A stretch of 64,000 nt of DNA from Emergomyces orientalis (Eukaryota; Ascomycota; Eurotiomycetes; Onygenales; Ajellomycetaceae): positions 186,001 to 250,000 of the forward strand of contig MOWL01000023.1 in assembly GCA_002110485.1 (NCBI GenBank). The letters are read 5' to 3'. This document shows, piece by piece, positions 39,529 through 50,739 of this stretch. The position numbers and the translations under genes are program-made. The notes beneath the pieces were generated by a model that was not told the DNA's origin, did no database searches, and saw only the letters and a list, made by a program, of their open reading frames with translations. Position 1 is the stretch's first letter. Every line of letters begins with the position of its first letter.

Positions 39529-41183
39529 CTTCTCGAAAGCTATTCGATGGGTTAGCACTCCTTCTTTCTCAGTGACTCAAGTCAAGCTGCGGAACTGGCA
39601 TCTAATGTTGCACTTACTGCAATGAGTTAACGGCTCGATATTTGGGCTATTTTAAAAAACGGACTATCCTAGACGTTAGCATACACCCTCGTCCCGCTAC
39701 TGCTATGGTTCCCGTTCGATTACCTACCGGTTGGAGGGGGGGTGTGGGGGTGGTGGCTCGTCGCTGTGCGGAAGGTTGATCAAGAGATGATTTGAAGCCA
39801 TCGCGAGATTCATAATCTGCTTGTGTGTTCCTCAGGACGATAACTGGCAGCCACCAATTTTTATTTCCCGGGTTGAATTTTGAGGGATGCCATTGAAAAA
39901 GAAATGGTCATCCCCGTACCACAAGCACTTGACTCGCCAAACAGGTCCCGCGGCATCTAAAATACAATTCGATAAGTTCTGGCTTCGGTGGGATTGGGCT
40001 TTAAACATTCCTCTGCAGGCGTATTAGAACATGTTCCGAGGTCTAGCTGGGGATGGAAATGGAAATTTGTTAAATCAGCAATGGTGGCCGCGCATTATGA
40101 ATGTTTGATCCCAGAATATCTTGGCTTGGTATCTGTTTGCGCCCAGTGGTGAGATGAGAATTAATGTGGATTGCTCTGCGCGAAATAACGGACAATAAAC
40201 ATAATATCACCTCGATCACTTTCCTATCTGATGTAGGGCGACTCCTATACCACGTTAGCTCCTAAAGTTCACATATATTACTTATACCTGGGCCTTGGTA
40301 ATCGAAGCGGTAGGTATCAGGAGGAGCAACCACTTCTCGCGGTCGAGTTGAGTAGGACTTTCTGACCCGGACAAGCACTATCCATCGATTTCATATCTCA
40401 CTCATTTGATGGAATTCCGCTGCCGAATAGCATGAGATTTGGAGCATTGTTGCTGTGGGTTAAAAAAATATCCAATAGCTCTTTCTGGTGCTGGTAGGGT
40501 CACGGAAACGGCTCATGCCGCCAGAAAAATGCAACCATCTGTTACTGATTGAAACTGGGAGTGGTAAGCTTTCTGACAACATGACTGATGCGCTTGCTGT
40601 GGTTAATAGAGCTGTAAATGTCAACATGACCAAGAAAATTGATGACCGTAACATCGTCGACAAGGAGGATGTGATGCATGTTGTTAACTTGACAGTGCGA
40701 TAGCCCCGGAATGAGGTGAAAACGCTGACGACAATCGATTCAGTGCTGAAATTTTTGTTTGAGACACAAGAAATGCCAGATAGCGACGGTTCACCCACTT
40801 CAGGACACGGTTAATATTCGTGCAGAAGTTAGCACCCGATCAAGGACATGAGCAAATGTACTCTGGGCCTCCTCTGCCTTCATTCGTGATAAATATTGAG
40901 ACAGTCTGAGTTCAAATGTCTTTGCAATTCAAGCAGCACTCCACATCGTGCGGACAGAATCGCTCGCACACACATCAGATGGCGCTCACGAAAGGGGCCA
41001 GACGATGGAAGATTATCTTTGAGCCTTGTCGTACTTCCTTAGAAGCGATTAAGCTCTTAAATAGGGGATGGGGCATCATCCTTGGGCTGTTATCGTAGAA
41101 AGACCGGATTAATTCACCCGAGAAACGGATGAGAGGGTAGGGTCATGTAAAGCTGTATATGTAGGTAAAGGGCACGGGATCAA
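39529..41183. other. Mostly non-coding, with possible coding remnants
   Basis: A minus-strand segment around 39740-39900 reads FNPGNKNWWLPVIVLRN and on to a GTAGGT donor, as if an exon, but no proper acceptor precedes it (TTTTTCAATGG where a CAG might be expected). The rest shows short frames only. I cannot build a gene. Confidence 0.35.
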
Positions 41184-41596
41184 CTACGAACGGATAACTT
41201 TCTTCTTGGCAGCACTGGCTGCTCGTTTCTCCCTTTCATCTTTGGTTTTCAACGTCGTCATCATTTTGTTGCTGTTGTTGTCATTATCACTAATTGCAAC
41301 ATTTTCGTTTTAGTTTGCTTCGGTAGCAACTGGTAGCACGATATTGCGAGCATTGCGGATATATATAATTTCATCACTAGGTTTGAAGTTAGTAATTAAA
41401 AGCAGCTAATAGTACTCGGTAGGATGAACTTACCGTTCCTCTTGTTCGGGATTCCATGGCACATCACCCAGAGCTGAAAGGCCGGGTTTGTTCTGCGCTC
41501 AATTTAGCACTAGCTGTTCCAGATGCTGGCGAGACCCATCGCATGCTGCTTTTAGAACGTTTTCTAATCATTGCGGTGCGTCCAGCGGGGGTTTTG
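41184..41596 (-). pseudogene. Exon fragments of an unknown gene with an in-frame stop
   Basis: Reading on the minus strand, a good acceptor (TTTCTTTCAG) leads at 41596 into KTPAGRTAMIRKRSKSSMRW. A segment LSALGDVPWNPEQEER follows in another frame and ends at 41434 with GTAAGT; a clean 57-bp intron (41377-41433, with an ATTACTAAC branch site and CTAG acceptor) joins DEIIYIRNARNIVLPVATEAN, which then meets TAA at 41310-41312. Beyond this stop the same frame stays open for 41 codons with a basic, coding-like sequence (KTKDEREKRAASAAKKKVIRS) to TAG at 41184-41186. This looks either like a gene with a C-to-T nonsense change (CAA to TAA) or like a short gene ending at the first stop. Family not recognised. 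Confidence 0.35.
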
Positions 41597-42657
41597 CTGA
41601 AAGAAATGATAAGTGATTAGAGGAAATAGTAACAATTTAGAATCAAATGCGAAAGAAGTCCAAAAGGCGCGGAAGGGCTGTGCATTGCCGGCGGATCTAC
41701 AAGCCTCTGGTTTAATAGGAAGGGAAACTTGTCGCAAACGGTGTATGGGTATAAAGTGCCGTATCCAGTCTCATATTTTCGCGATTGAGTATTTTCATAG
41801 CCAGTGAGTACCTATTGTGCTGTACAATGCCGCCAAACACCTATGGGCGTCACAGCACAGCAGAAATTGTAGATTGATGTAGAATATAGTTCCAGCCGTG
41901 GAAACCACGGCGGTTCCTGTTTTCTGCAGTCCTGGTACCTGGACACAACTGACAACTTTTGGGGATAATAAAAGAGGGGTCTGTATGGGCAGCAGGAATA
42001 TCGAAATCCACATTTCGCCATACTTTTGTAAAACAAAAAAATATGTAGAGCTGAATATATGAAAGAAAGGATAAACAGCCTCGGGTTTTGATCGATGAAA
42101 ATCACCGGACTAAATTCGATGTTAGGCACCATCGAGATTATCTCTGGGTTATGTATGATAGAGCGTAGAATTATCCCACATCCTAAGATCAAGAGGGAGA
42201 CATATATCAATCAGTCTAAGTGTGTTGGGTGAAGGTGACTAGTATTCATACTTTTGAGAATAGCGTGAAAGGAATAGAGAGGAACGCACTGTGCCTAGGT
42301 GGAGTGATGGCTTCGCTTCACTAAGATAAAAGTGTGCTCCTAGCCTCATGTGATCTAGGGCTGGCTAGCTCAGGTCCGGGATAAATCCGTTCAAGTATAT
42401 CGTACGGAGTACATATATCGAAGCCTGAAAGTGGAAACGATTACGAAAAGATACGATCTCATCAATTGTCGTCCATTTGCAGTTCAATGGTGATACAAAC
42501 GAGGCAAAAAGAGCTCCTCCAGCACCTTTCGCGCCCACCGCTATCTTCAGCTTCACCTCCGTATTGTGCATCTTTAGGCAACAGCGCAGCGGCATAGGAA
42601 TGCCGAACATGAACATGATATGACCACGTCGCAGAGCTCAGTAATACGCAACAAATA

Positions 42658-44017
42658 ATGGGTGGGCGCAGGTCGCATACCAAATCGCGGAATGGTTGCA
42701 CTCAGTGTAAATCGCGGCGCATCAAAGTCAATAACCCTCACCAGCCCACTCACTCAATATCTATCTTCTATCTCCATAAAACCTAAGGAAAGAAAAAAGA
42801 ACAACCGCTGACACTAGGTCTGGCTGCCCGCGAGGGGGAGGTGGGCAATCTAGTGCGATGAACACCCTCCACAATGTTCGAATTGCGCCCGGAGAGGCAT
42901 CACCTGTGACCTAGCACATCGAGCACTGGCATCAAGAACAACATCATCCTCTACCATAGCATCGGCGTCTCCGCAGCTATCAACAACTACAACGCACTCT
43001 GCTCTTTCTCGCTCTCCAATTACATCCTTCATCGGGCCCTCTGCAGCCGGCTCCCCCATCCCGAGGAGCTCAGGCCTAGATGTAGTCGACCTCGAACTCC
43101 TCCACCACTACACCACCTACACCTACAAAACACTCCCATCAGGCGCGACTTCTGACCAGCACGAGCTATGGCAGATACAGGTAGTCCAGCTAGGATTCCA
43201 GCATGAATTCCTCCTGCGTGGCATCCTCGCCGCGGCTGCCCTGCACCTCTCCTACCTACGCCCTCAGCGGCGGGAGTCACTAGCACTTCGAGCATCCACG
43301 CACCAAAGCATGGCCGTGCGGTCTTTCCATGAAGCGCTGAACCGCGTTGACCCATCGAACTGCGTGGCTATATTTGCATTCTCCTGCATCCTCGTTGCGC
43401 TCACTTTTGCTACGCCCACCAACCCGGCTGGCCCGGTGGGACAGGAGGGATACCTAGGCGCCCAAAAAGAGATCCTAGACTGGTTCTACATGGTCCGCGG
43501 CTGCAACTCGGTCCTGCAAACGCAGTGGGAACCTTTATCCCGAAGCTTCCTAGCACCGTTGCTGAATAAGGCCATGACACAGCAAACTGCGCCATCTCAT
43601 AACGTGCACGACTCAGACCGGGTGACGGACCTGCTCCGTCTTTGCTCTAGCGAAAGCCTCGCACAGGATAGAGAGACTGCCAATGCATACGCGCTCGCAA
43701 TCCACCAGCTGCTAAATGCGTACACGCAAGTATCCATCCTAACAGAGCGCAAGCAGGACTTTGTCCCCGTGATCTTCGTATGGCCGATAGCGATTCCGCA
43801 GACGTATCTGAAGCTTCTGGGCGAGCGCAAGCCCGAGGCCATGGTGATCCTGGCGCATTATTCGGCACTGTTGCAGCGGTTGGACGACCAATGGTTTATG
43901 AAAGGTTGGGCACGGTACCTGGTGAAGCAGATTGAAACGGCGCTCGGGGAGGAGTGGCAACCGTGGTTGTGTTGGCCAAAGGAGGTGACTGGAGTACACG
44001 ATGCTTCGCCCCAGTGA
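42658..44017 (+). CDS. Zn2Cys6 fungal transcription factor (410 aa)
   Basis: Two exons: 42658-42726 and 42854-44017. The binuclear zinc cluster is complete across the splice, Cys at residues 14, 17, 24, 31, 34 and 41 (CX2CX6CX6CX2CX6C): NGCTQCKSRRIK in exon 1 and CDEHPPQCSNCARRGITCD in exon 2. A Ser/Thr-rich linker follows, then a fungal-specific helical regulatory region starting DVVDLELLHHYTTYTYKTL, of the kind found in small C6 factors related to sterol-uptake regulators such as Upc2. It binds DNA in the nucleus; target genes cannot be read from sequence. A start at the internal ATG (43310) would lose the DNA-binding domain. The intron donor is GTCAAT, unusually weak. No biosynthetic cluster lies nearby. 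Confidence 0.85.
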
Positions 44018-45741
44018 AATTTTCAGGGTAGGGTTTGGAATGGCCACAGAGTCTGTCGGGGAGAAGGAACGGCAGTGCCAGCCGGGTTTTAGAAACGAGA
44101 TAGCTCCATCTATGGGCTGTCAATTTGCTGCGCCGTCTCGAATTGCCGTGGGGTGAAATCTAATACTCATGCAAAGAGCGGGTGGTTGGCCTTATTATCC
44201 TCGTATTGCCTATGCTCCGTTTATTCGGAAGCATCATGTTGTTTTATGCATGCCCCTTCTATTTTACGCTTTATATATATACCCATGGCGAGGCTCATTC
44301 ATCGGAACCATTCCACCGTCATTTTTTTTAAAAAAAATCTACGATGGGATATGATGGGACATGATTGGTTATACAATTACTTCGGATAAAAGTCAACAAG
44401 GCAGCTTAAATTTTATATACAAGTCTCAAACATGCCCCAATATGGACCGGGGTGGCGCCCTTGAGCTCGAGCCCACTTTCGAAATTAATAGCAATGCAGC
44501 CCTGAGGAATCATTTTCCACCGTAGTGATTACTATTGTATTGAATGTTGAGGGCTGTGTTTGTCTGGTCTGTTGTCTCTCATGTCGCAGTTTCGTAGCTA
44601 GAGTTGTCCCCGCCTTGGGCACCACCACTTTTCCAACCATCGCCAACTTCAACTTCAATCTCAACCACCCATCAATTTATATGCAAGTCCTGTCTTAACA
44701 CACGTAACCCCGCCTCTATACTAAATAAAGAATGCATCTCCAAGCTAATTATGGCATCTCACAGCTAACCATGCCAAACCAACATCATCTGGAATATCCC
44801 TTGGCTTTCCCTCTTTCTACTATATTTAACCACCAGCTAACCGCCGAGTTCAGGAGGCCCTACAGTAGTGGCGAGCCAACCCTGAAACCTCAATGGTTGC
44901 GCTTCTGTAACAGACAACGCCCGCGGTTCCACGATTATGAACCACTCATGCGACGTGCAGAATGCAGTCACGGCACCAGTTGTTCTGTCACTAACAATTA
45001 TTCATCTAAAATATCCATTTGCGCGTGCCAGTTTGGGTCTGATCACCGGCTGAAAGAGAATCCATTGGCGGCTCGCGCATTCAATTCTGTTCTAGTACCT
45101 GTGTAGCTGATTGCCACGCCTCTCGAACTCTTTCTCTGACTCTCTCTGTCTTATTCTCTTCCTCCTCTCTCTAACTACCTCTATTTTAATCTTTGCAAAC
45201 CTCGTTTCTCCCTCCCTTGCTTCGAAAAGGTAGCTTCAGGGTGGAGACATGCAGATGCAGATGTAGTGCATACACTTTCTTTACCGTTCATATCCAAATT
45301 CTCACTATTTTCTATTTATTTCACTCTGCATCAGCGGTCGTTGATCTCTTTTAATTCACCACCTACCGCCGCGGCCGCCGTTGTTATTACTTCCTAAAAC
45401 CTAGAGACGTTGGCGCTGGTCGTCAATCGTCTTTTCATTCACTTCTTTACTCTAGCGGGTCTGGGTTTTGCGATTTATCGACTGAGATAGGTTAACGTCG
45501 TTACTTTCCCCCTCTGTGAGGTTGAGGTGCATTAGAAAGCGAGAGGAGCGTGGAGTGAGGAGCGAGATAATAGAAGGGAGAGGAAGCAGGGAGTGCAGGC
45601 ACTCCAGATTCTTGCGAAAGAGAGGGCTAGCTTCACCTTTACGGAGTTGAAATATATTCCTGCTAAAAGAAAGAAAAGCAACAGGGAAAAATATAAGTTT
45701 TTGGAGAGTTTGAGTTGGGATAAAGAAAAAAATCGAAGGAC
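44018..45741. other. Intergenic, tetraspanin leader side
   Basis: Contains TF 3' flank and the promoter and leader of the tetraspanin gene, with CT-rich tracts at 45110-45190. One 124-codon ATG frame (44732-45106) lies upstream of the tetraspanin; it has no recognisable domain and could be an upstream ORF or chance. Confidence 0.5.
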
Positions 45742-46771
45742 ATGGTCAATAGGATCCTCGCCACTTTCTTTGCGGCAGACGGGCTTTTCGTCCTTGGTGG
45801 CGGCCTTATTCTTGCTGTTGCGCTCATCAGCAAATCGCAACTGGGGGCCGAAGCAACATTGGATAATGTCGCTCATATCTTGCTGCTGTCACATTGCCCT
45901 ATAACCCGTTCGTAATTTCGTACCTGAGTTAACCAAATTCCTGCACCCTTTTTATTTGCATTTATATTACGGACATTACTTTCCATTACTGACATTATAC
46001 ACGTTGTTTTACTTTTCTAGCCGCGATTGTTAATGCTGGTTTCATCTTTTTCACTTTCATTCTATCACTGCCTGCGATAATACTAGGCACGGACCGACTG
46101 TGGCTCAAAGTCCATGGTTGGTTCGTCGTTACAAGCGGTATCTTCACTCTGTGTCTAGGGTTGAGCATCTGGTTTGAAACGTTGAAGACGAGGTCGAAAT
46201 TGGGGATTATGTGGAAAGAACAGCCTGCGGGGGTACAAAGTCTGCTGCAGCAAAGGGTGCGTTTTTGATATATATATGCACATGTGCATATATATACCTT
46301 CTTTTGAAAGAGAAAAAAAAGGAAAAGGATGTTGGAATATCAGTAAGAATATACTAACGAAGTGAGGTACTCCCAGTTCGACTGTTGCGGCTATCTAAAC
46401 AGCACTTCTCCGCCATTCCAAATCGATCGAGCATGCCCGACCCCCCTTGTAGCTGCGCAGAAGGCGGGCTGCGTGGGTCCCTTCTCTGATTACGCAAATC
46501 ACTTTCTTGACGTTATTTTCACGGCAGATTTTGGTGTTGTTGGTGAGTCATTTTCTCACCCCCTATCTTTTCAGTCATCGGCCTCTGTAAAATTTAATAA
46601 ATACAGCCAACAGTAAACGAGGGCTAAAAAATGGGTTTAAGACTAACCATTCATATATCCACAGCCATTGATGCCATCCTTCTTCTCTGCATCGCCATTG
46701 TCCTCAAAGACCGCAAAGACCGTGAACGATACCGCCAGATAGATTTAAAAAATGGGTTCGAAGGTATATAA
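45742..46771 (+). CDS. Tetraspanin, Pls1-like
   Basis: Four exons: 45742-45907, 46021-46256, 46377-46542, 46665-46771, giving 224 aa, the usual size of fungal Pls1 tetraspanins (about 225 aa). Four hydrophobic helices are visible: DGLFVLGGGLILAVALI, IVNAGFIFFTFILSLPAIIL, WFVVTSGIFTLCLGLSI, and FGVVAIDAILLLCIAIVL. The large extracellular loop has the hallmark CCG (residues 137-139) and further Cys (ACPTP, GCVGPF) for disulfides. Start MVNRILATFFAADG fits the family. Family role: plasma membrane organiser, needed for appressorium-type penetration in plant pathogens; the role in other fungi is less defined. A GGTATATAAG near the end could be an alternative donor, so the last few residues are uncertain. 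Confidence 0.85.
46269..46296. repeat. 28-bp perfect palindrome inside tetraspanin intron 2
   Basis: The two 14-base arms pair perfectly around a centre at 46282/46283 (core TATGCACATGTGCATA). It lies 12 bases after the intron donor and could form a hairpin in the pre-mRNA. Confidence 0.9.
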
Positions 46772-48353
46772 GAAACAGACCTGAGGACTGCTTACCACCA
46801 AGAGAGCAAGCAAGCAGCCAAACATTACTCGGCGGACAGGTTTACGTCTATGGGCTGATAGAAATAATAAATTGAAAATATGAAGCCTGCTCGCCTGGAG
46901 AGCTGGTAAAATGTGGATAAAGTAAATGGGATGGTTGGTTGGGCGAAAATACAGAGGACCGCGTCCTTCTTCAATATCCGATTGGCGTGGTAGGAGCAAA
47001 TGAGATACATGTTTCCAGCATTCAATCTATCAACGAGAAGAACGTCAGCCTTCCTGTTTTTGAACTTCTGCCCACTTGCTCACTGAGAGAAAAGCGCAAT
47101 CGCCGACTCCTATCTCGACTATCTTCAAATTCCAGTGAAAAATCCCGCATTGCCTGTCCCTGAGCTGTCATCAAGCCATGATCCCCTGTTTCAATCCTAC
47201 CGTAATCTCCTGCTGTGTGTACTGGGTTTCAATTTTCTGTTTCATTTCTTGATTTTTGCTTTCTTTTCATTATTTTTATCTGGTTCATCTGTATACCAAA
47301 TTGTTCCTTTTCTGCTCATCCCAATTCTCCTTTCTTCATCCGTCCACAGTCTCAATTCCCTCCCTTGAGGTTGAGATAAATTATATTATACATTACACTT
47401 TCGCACGTGTCGTTCCATTGTTATCCAACGAGCATCATATCACATCTTTTTCCCTGATTTTCTTTGTTCTACCTGTCCCTTTACTTCAGAATGCCCGACC
47501 TTAGTCCTCTCCAGCGCCCTCATTCTATTCTATTCCCTTTGTATGTCCTGTGCATAGATAGCGATAAAAACTAAATAGCTACCATTGCGGCTATACTACA
47601 TAAAAACAATATCCAACTATGTACCCATTTTGCTCGCTTGCTTATCTGTAGTTTGGATGAATGGATGGATGAAGGGAGATATTCGAGTTTGGCTCTTCCA
47701 TTCGTTTCTCATGTAATAATGCTGGTTCGAAGGGATAAAAATGGAGGAAACGGACAGAAAAACAATTATATTCAAAAGCCCTCTCTACACTGATAGGGCA
47801 AGGACGAGCGGCCTACAAAACGAGGAAACGCGAAGTACACCTAAAAAGCGGGCATCGCAAAGGGAAATGAATGGAGAGAAAAGGAAAACACGATTGCGTT
47901 CTATAAAAATAATAAAAATAAAATAAAACATCATACATACCTGCGTACTAGGTATTTAATTTTGAAAAATAGGGCCAAACAACCAAACAACCAAATAAAT
48001 TTGGATGGCACTTCGACTGAGTGCATGGAAAACAATAAAAGAAAAAACTCCGTTCTGATGCCCATGATTTCCCGCCTTCGCCGTGTGTATGTACGTGTGT
48101 CCTTCTGTGCGTATAGGATATGTAAAATGTGTATTTGTTGTGATAAACAGAAACGGAAAATAAGATTGTAGGAAAATAAGCGGTGTCGTCAGGTAGAAGG
48201 ATAGTAGTCGAAGAGAGAGCAGGAGAGAGTCAAGTGGAGCTAATGGGACGACGGATGTAAAGAAAAGCAGGACGTATAAAATCGGAGACATCGACGGACT
48301 ACCCCGGGAAGGAAACACATTCGTACCAATCATGTTTTACCTATCTTCAAGAA
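46772..48353. other. Convergent intergenic region
   Basis: 3' flanks of the tetraspanin and SGF11 genes. AT-rich, with no supported gene. Confidence 0.6.
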
Positions 48354-49578
48354 TCATTTCACTTTTAGCTTGCCAGGTTTCCCGTCGGTTGGGTTTAGTT
48401 TCTTCTTACTCGTTGTTGCTGTGATGGTAGTTGTTGTAGTACTTGCCGCATCGCCATCGCCGCCACCGTTGGCGGAAGTGGGCGTTGAATCGGGAACTTC
48501 CATGGCAGCGGCCATGTCGGGGGTGGTTCCGATTTTCAGTTTGCTTGGAGGGGTGGGCTTCTTGCCAGAAAATTTCTTCGGGGTGTTTAGTTTTTTCTTT
48601 TTGGTGATGGATCCGGATGTTGTATCCTCGTCGCCATTGGGGAGGGCTCGTTTGAGCGTTGAAAGTTTCATGGGAGGAGGCACTGGTGTATTAGTTCCGC
48701 TTTCCATCGGAGTGAGATTGCGTTTTGTCTGCCTGCCTGATAGTCCTAGACATCTATCGAGGTGTTGTGCGACTCTGGTTACGACGAAGTAGCGTGGGCA
48801 GTTGGGGCATTTCACGGTGGGGAAGGAGATTTTTTCAGCGACGACTTGTTTGAAGGAGTTTGATGGAGTTGACGGCGTCGATGGTGGGCTGGATGCGGGA
48901 GTGTTTGAGCTGGTTTGTTGTTGTGGCTGTTGCTTTTTCTTTCTGTTTATCTTATCTGTCGCAAATGGATTACCATGAACATCATGGCCGGGCATGATGA
49001 TCGGGGGATGCTTTTTGCAGTATTCTTTGTATGGATCTGGCGGTGGTCTAGAGCCAATACCAGAGAGTGGATAAAGAAGGCGGGGAAGACGGCAGTTCGG
49101 ACACAAGATCTCTTTGGTTGTCTGAAATGGATTTCCTTTCAAATAGACTTTCCCATTTTCGTATATCGAACCGTCTGTCTCGACCCGAACTGGGCTGTGG
49201 TCCTTTTGCTTTACATTTGACGGACCAGTGGCGCTCGGCTCGGCTGATCCGCTCTCGGGTTCTCCCAGCTCGTTGGATTGGAGGCGGGCGGCTTCTTCCT
49301 CACCGAGTTTCTTTGCCAGGACGACTGCTGACCTCATGCGCGCAATTTTCTCTTCACGGTGGACTTTCGCAACGATATCATGGATGATGTTATAGAAAGT
49401 GTCGTCGAGAACACTCCGGGTCTGGATGCCAGTTAGGTTAGACAACACAGCCATAAGTCTCCAGGAGGTATAGTACGCTGTGCCATGCCTTGGAACTAAA
49501 TAAGGCTCTTTGGGGGCTTACCAGGTTAGACATGGTCGTAGAAGGTATAACGTTGTCCGCCTCTGGAATCCCAGCCAT
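48354..49578 (-). CDS. SGF11: SAGA complex deubiquitinase-module subunit Sgf11
   Basis: Two exons: 49522-49578 (MAGIPEADNVIPSTTMSNL) and 48354-49421, giving 374 aa. The acceptor CATCCAG just before ACC at 49421 is preceded by a CTAAC branch site; the frame then reads TRSVLDDTFYNIIHDIVAKVHREEKIARMR, the N-terminal helix by which Sgf11 joins Sgf73, Sus1 and Ubp8. Two cysteine motifs follow: ILCPNCRLPRLLYP with later YCKKHPP, and the Sgf11-type finger CPNCPRYFVVTRVAQHLDRCLG that contacts the nucleosome acidic patch in yeast. The tail is Lys/Ser/Thr-rich and disordered. Role by family: histone H2B deubiquitination during transcription. The internal ATG at 49454 lies within the intron and is not the likely start. 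Longer than yeast Sgf11 (99 aa), as is usual for filamentous fungi. Confidence 0.85.
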
Positions 49579-50739
49579 GCTGGAAGATTTGTCACCCTGT
49601 TCTACTACCCGCAATTAGTTTATATGAAACAGTGAAGGGTTGCCAAATCCGTTAAGGACACCAAAAAGTAGCCTCCACTATACGAAGTAATGGTGAAATA
49701 AAAAAAAAAAGTGTTGAAGCTTTGCCACCTGCAGGAGAACACTCATTGCCTCTTTTATTTGTTGGGGCTTCCCGGTGATTTCAAGACATGTACAGGCAAT
49801 AATGAGCATAGGAGTGGTTTCAACATGGACAGAATAGAGGCTGACCTGATGCTTAAATGGACAACAGCTGGTCCAGCTCAAAACTGCCTCCGCGAGGTGC
49901 AGCCTTTGACTGCACGGATTCCTTTGCCCCAAATTTGTATAGTATGTCTCCATGCGTTTTAAACCGATAATAACATCAACCGACTGGATTAAGAGCGTAT
50001 GCTTCTGCAATGAAACCCGCTGGGCGGTTTTTTTCTTCCTTTGGGCGCCTGTTCGTTCCAATTGCGGGTTGAACGGTGTCCGTTTGTATCGCGATGACGG
50101 GGCTATCCAAAAACAAAGCAGCAAAAAGGAGAGTTCCCTAGGCTTCTTCCTAGGTGTTCATTTATAGGGGAAATAGGTAGGGAGCGACGTATGTGTTTGA
50201 GGCTTTCCTGCAACCTGCGGGGAAAGAGTTTAACCATTGAACAACGCCAGCCCGAAACAGAGCACCAAGACCTGTGTGGAAGCAAAACGAACCTCTGTAT
50301 AAGCAGAAATGCCCAAGAATGTGCCCCCGCTACTCCGTCCTCTGACCAGTACCAAGTCTAGTTAAGCTGTGAGGGATGCAAGGTGTGGGTGGGTGTCGTA
50401 GCAGTGCCGGAAGTTGTATTGTCGAAGTGAAGCTCAAAGCTTTCCGTTTCCGTCATTATTGGAGAGACATTTGGTAATATTACAGTATGTCACACCAACT
50501 TAGCGTAAGATTCGAAACAAGGGAAGATCTTATCTTATCTCATCTCCGCAATCTTATTTAAGCCGCATCCCATCGATATCAACTGTCGACAAACAACATC
50601 AATATCAACATCATCAGGCAGCCATATCTGCACAGGACAAGGTGGCCAGTTTACATTTTGCTATATATGGCCGCCAGATTTCCTTTGGATAGGTAAATGT
50701 CGCGACTCTAGATTATTTCCGCTCTCTACGCTTCAAACT
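49579..50739. other. Divergent promoter region with an unexplained open frame
   Basis: Lies between SGF11 and the plus-strand acetyltransferase. On the minus strand 49678-50124 is open for 148 codons without an ATG at its beginning; its second half vaguely recalls a cyclin box (see findings). An AT-rich segment with TCTTATCTTATCTCATC lies at 50530-50547. No gene is called. Confidence 0.4.

Noticed and set aside
40460..40798. Overlapping open frames on both strands
   Set aside because: Neither has a domain, splice support or flanking coding sequence; likely chance.
43310..44017. A 235-aa protein without DNA-binding domain
   Set aside because: The upstream codons are open and an upstream exon supplies the zinc cluster.
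44732..45106. 124-codon frame upstream of the tetraspanin as a gene
   Set aside because: No domain and low-complexity leader context; could be an upstream ORF at most.
49422..49454. SGF11 start at the ATG at 49454
   Set aside because: It lies between donor 49521 and acceptor 49422 and is replaced by the upstream exon.
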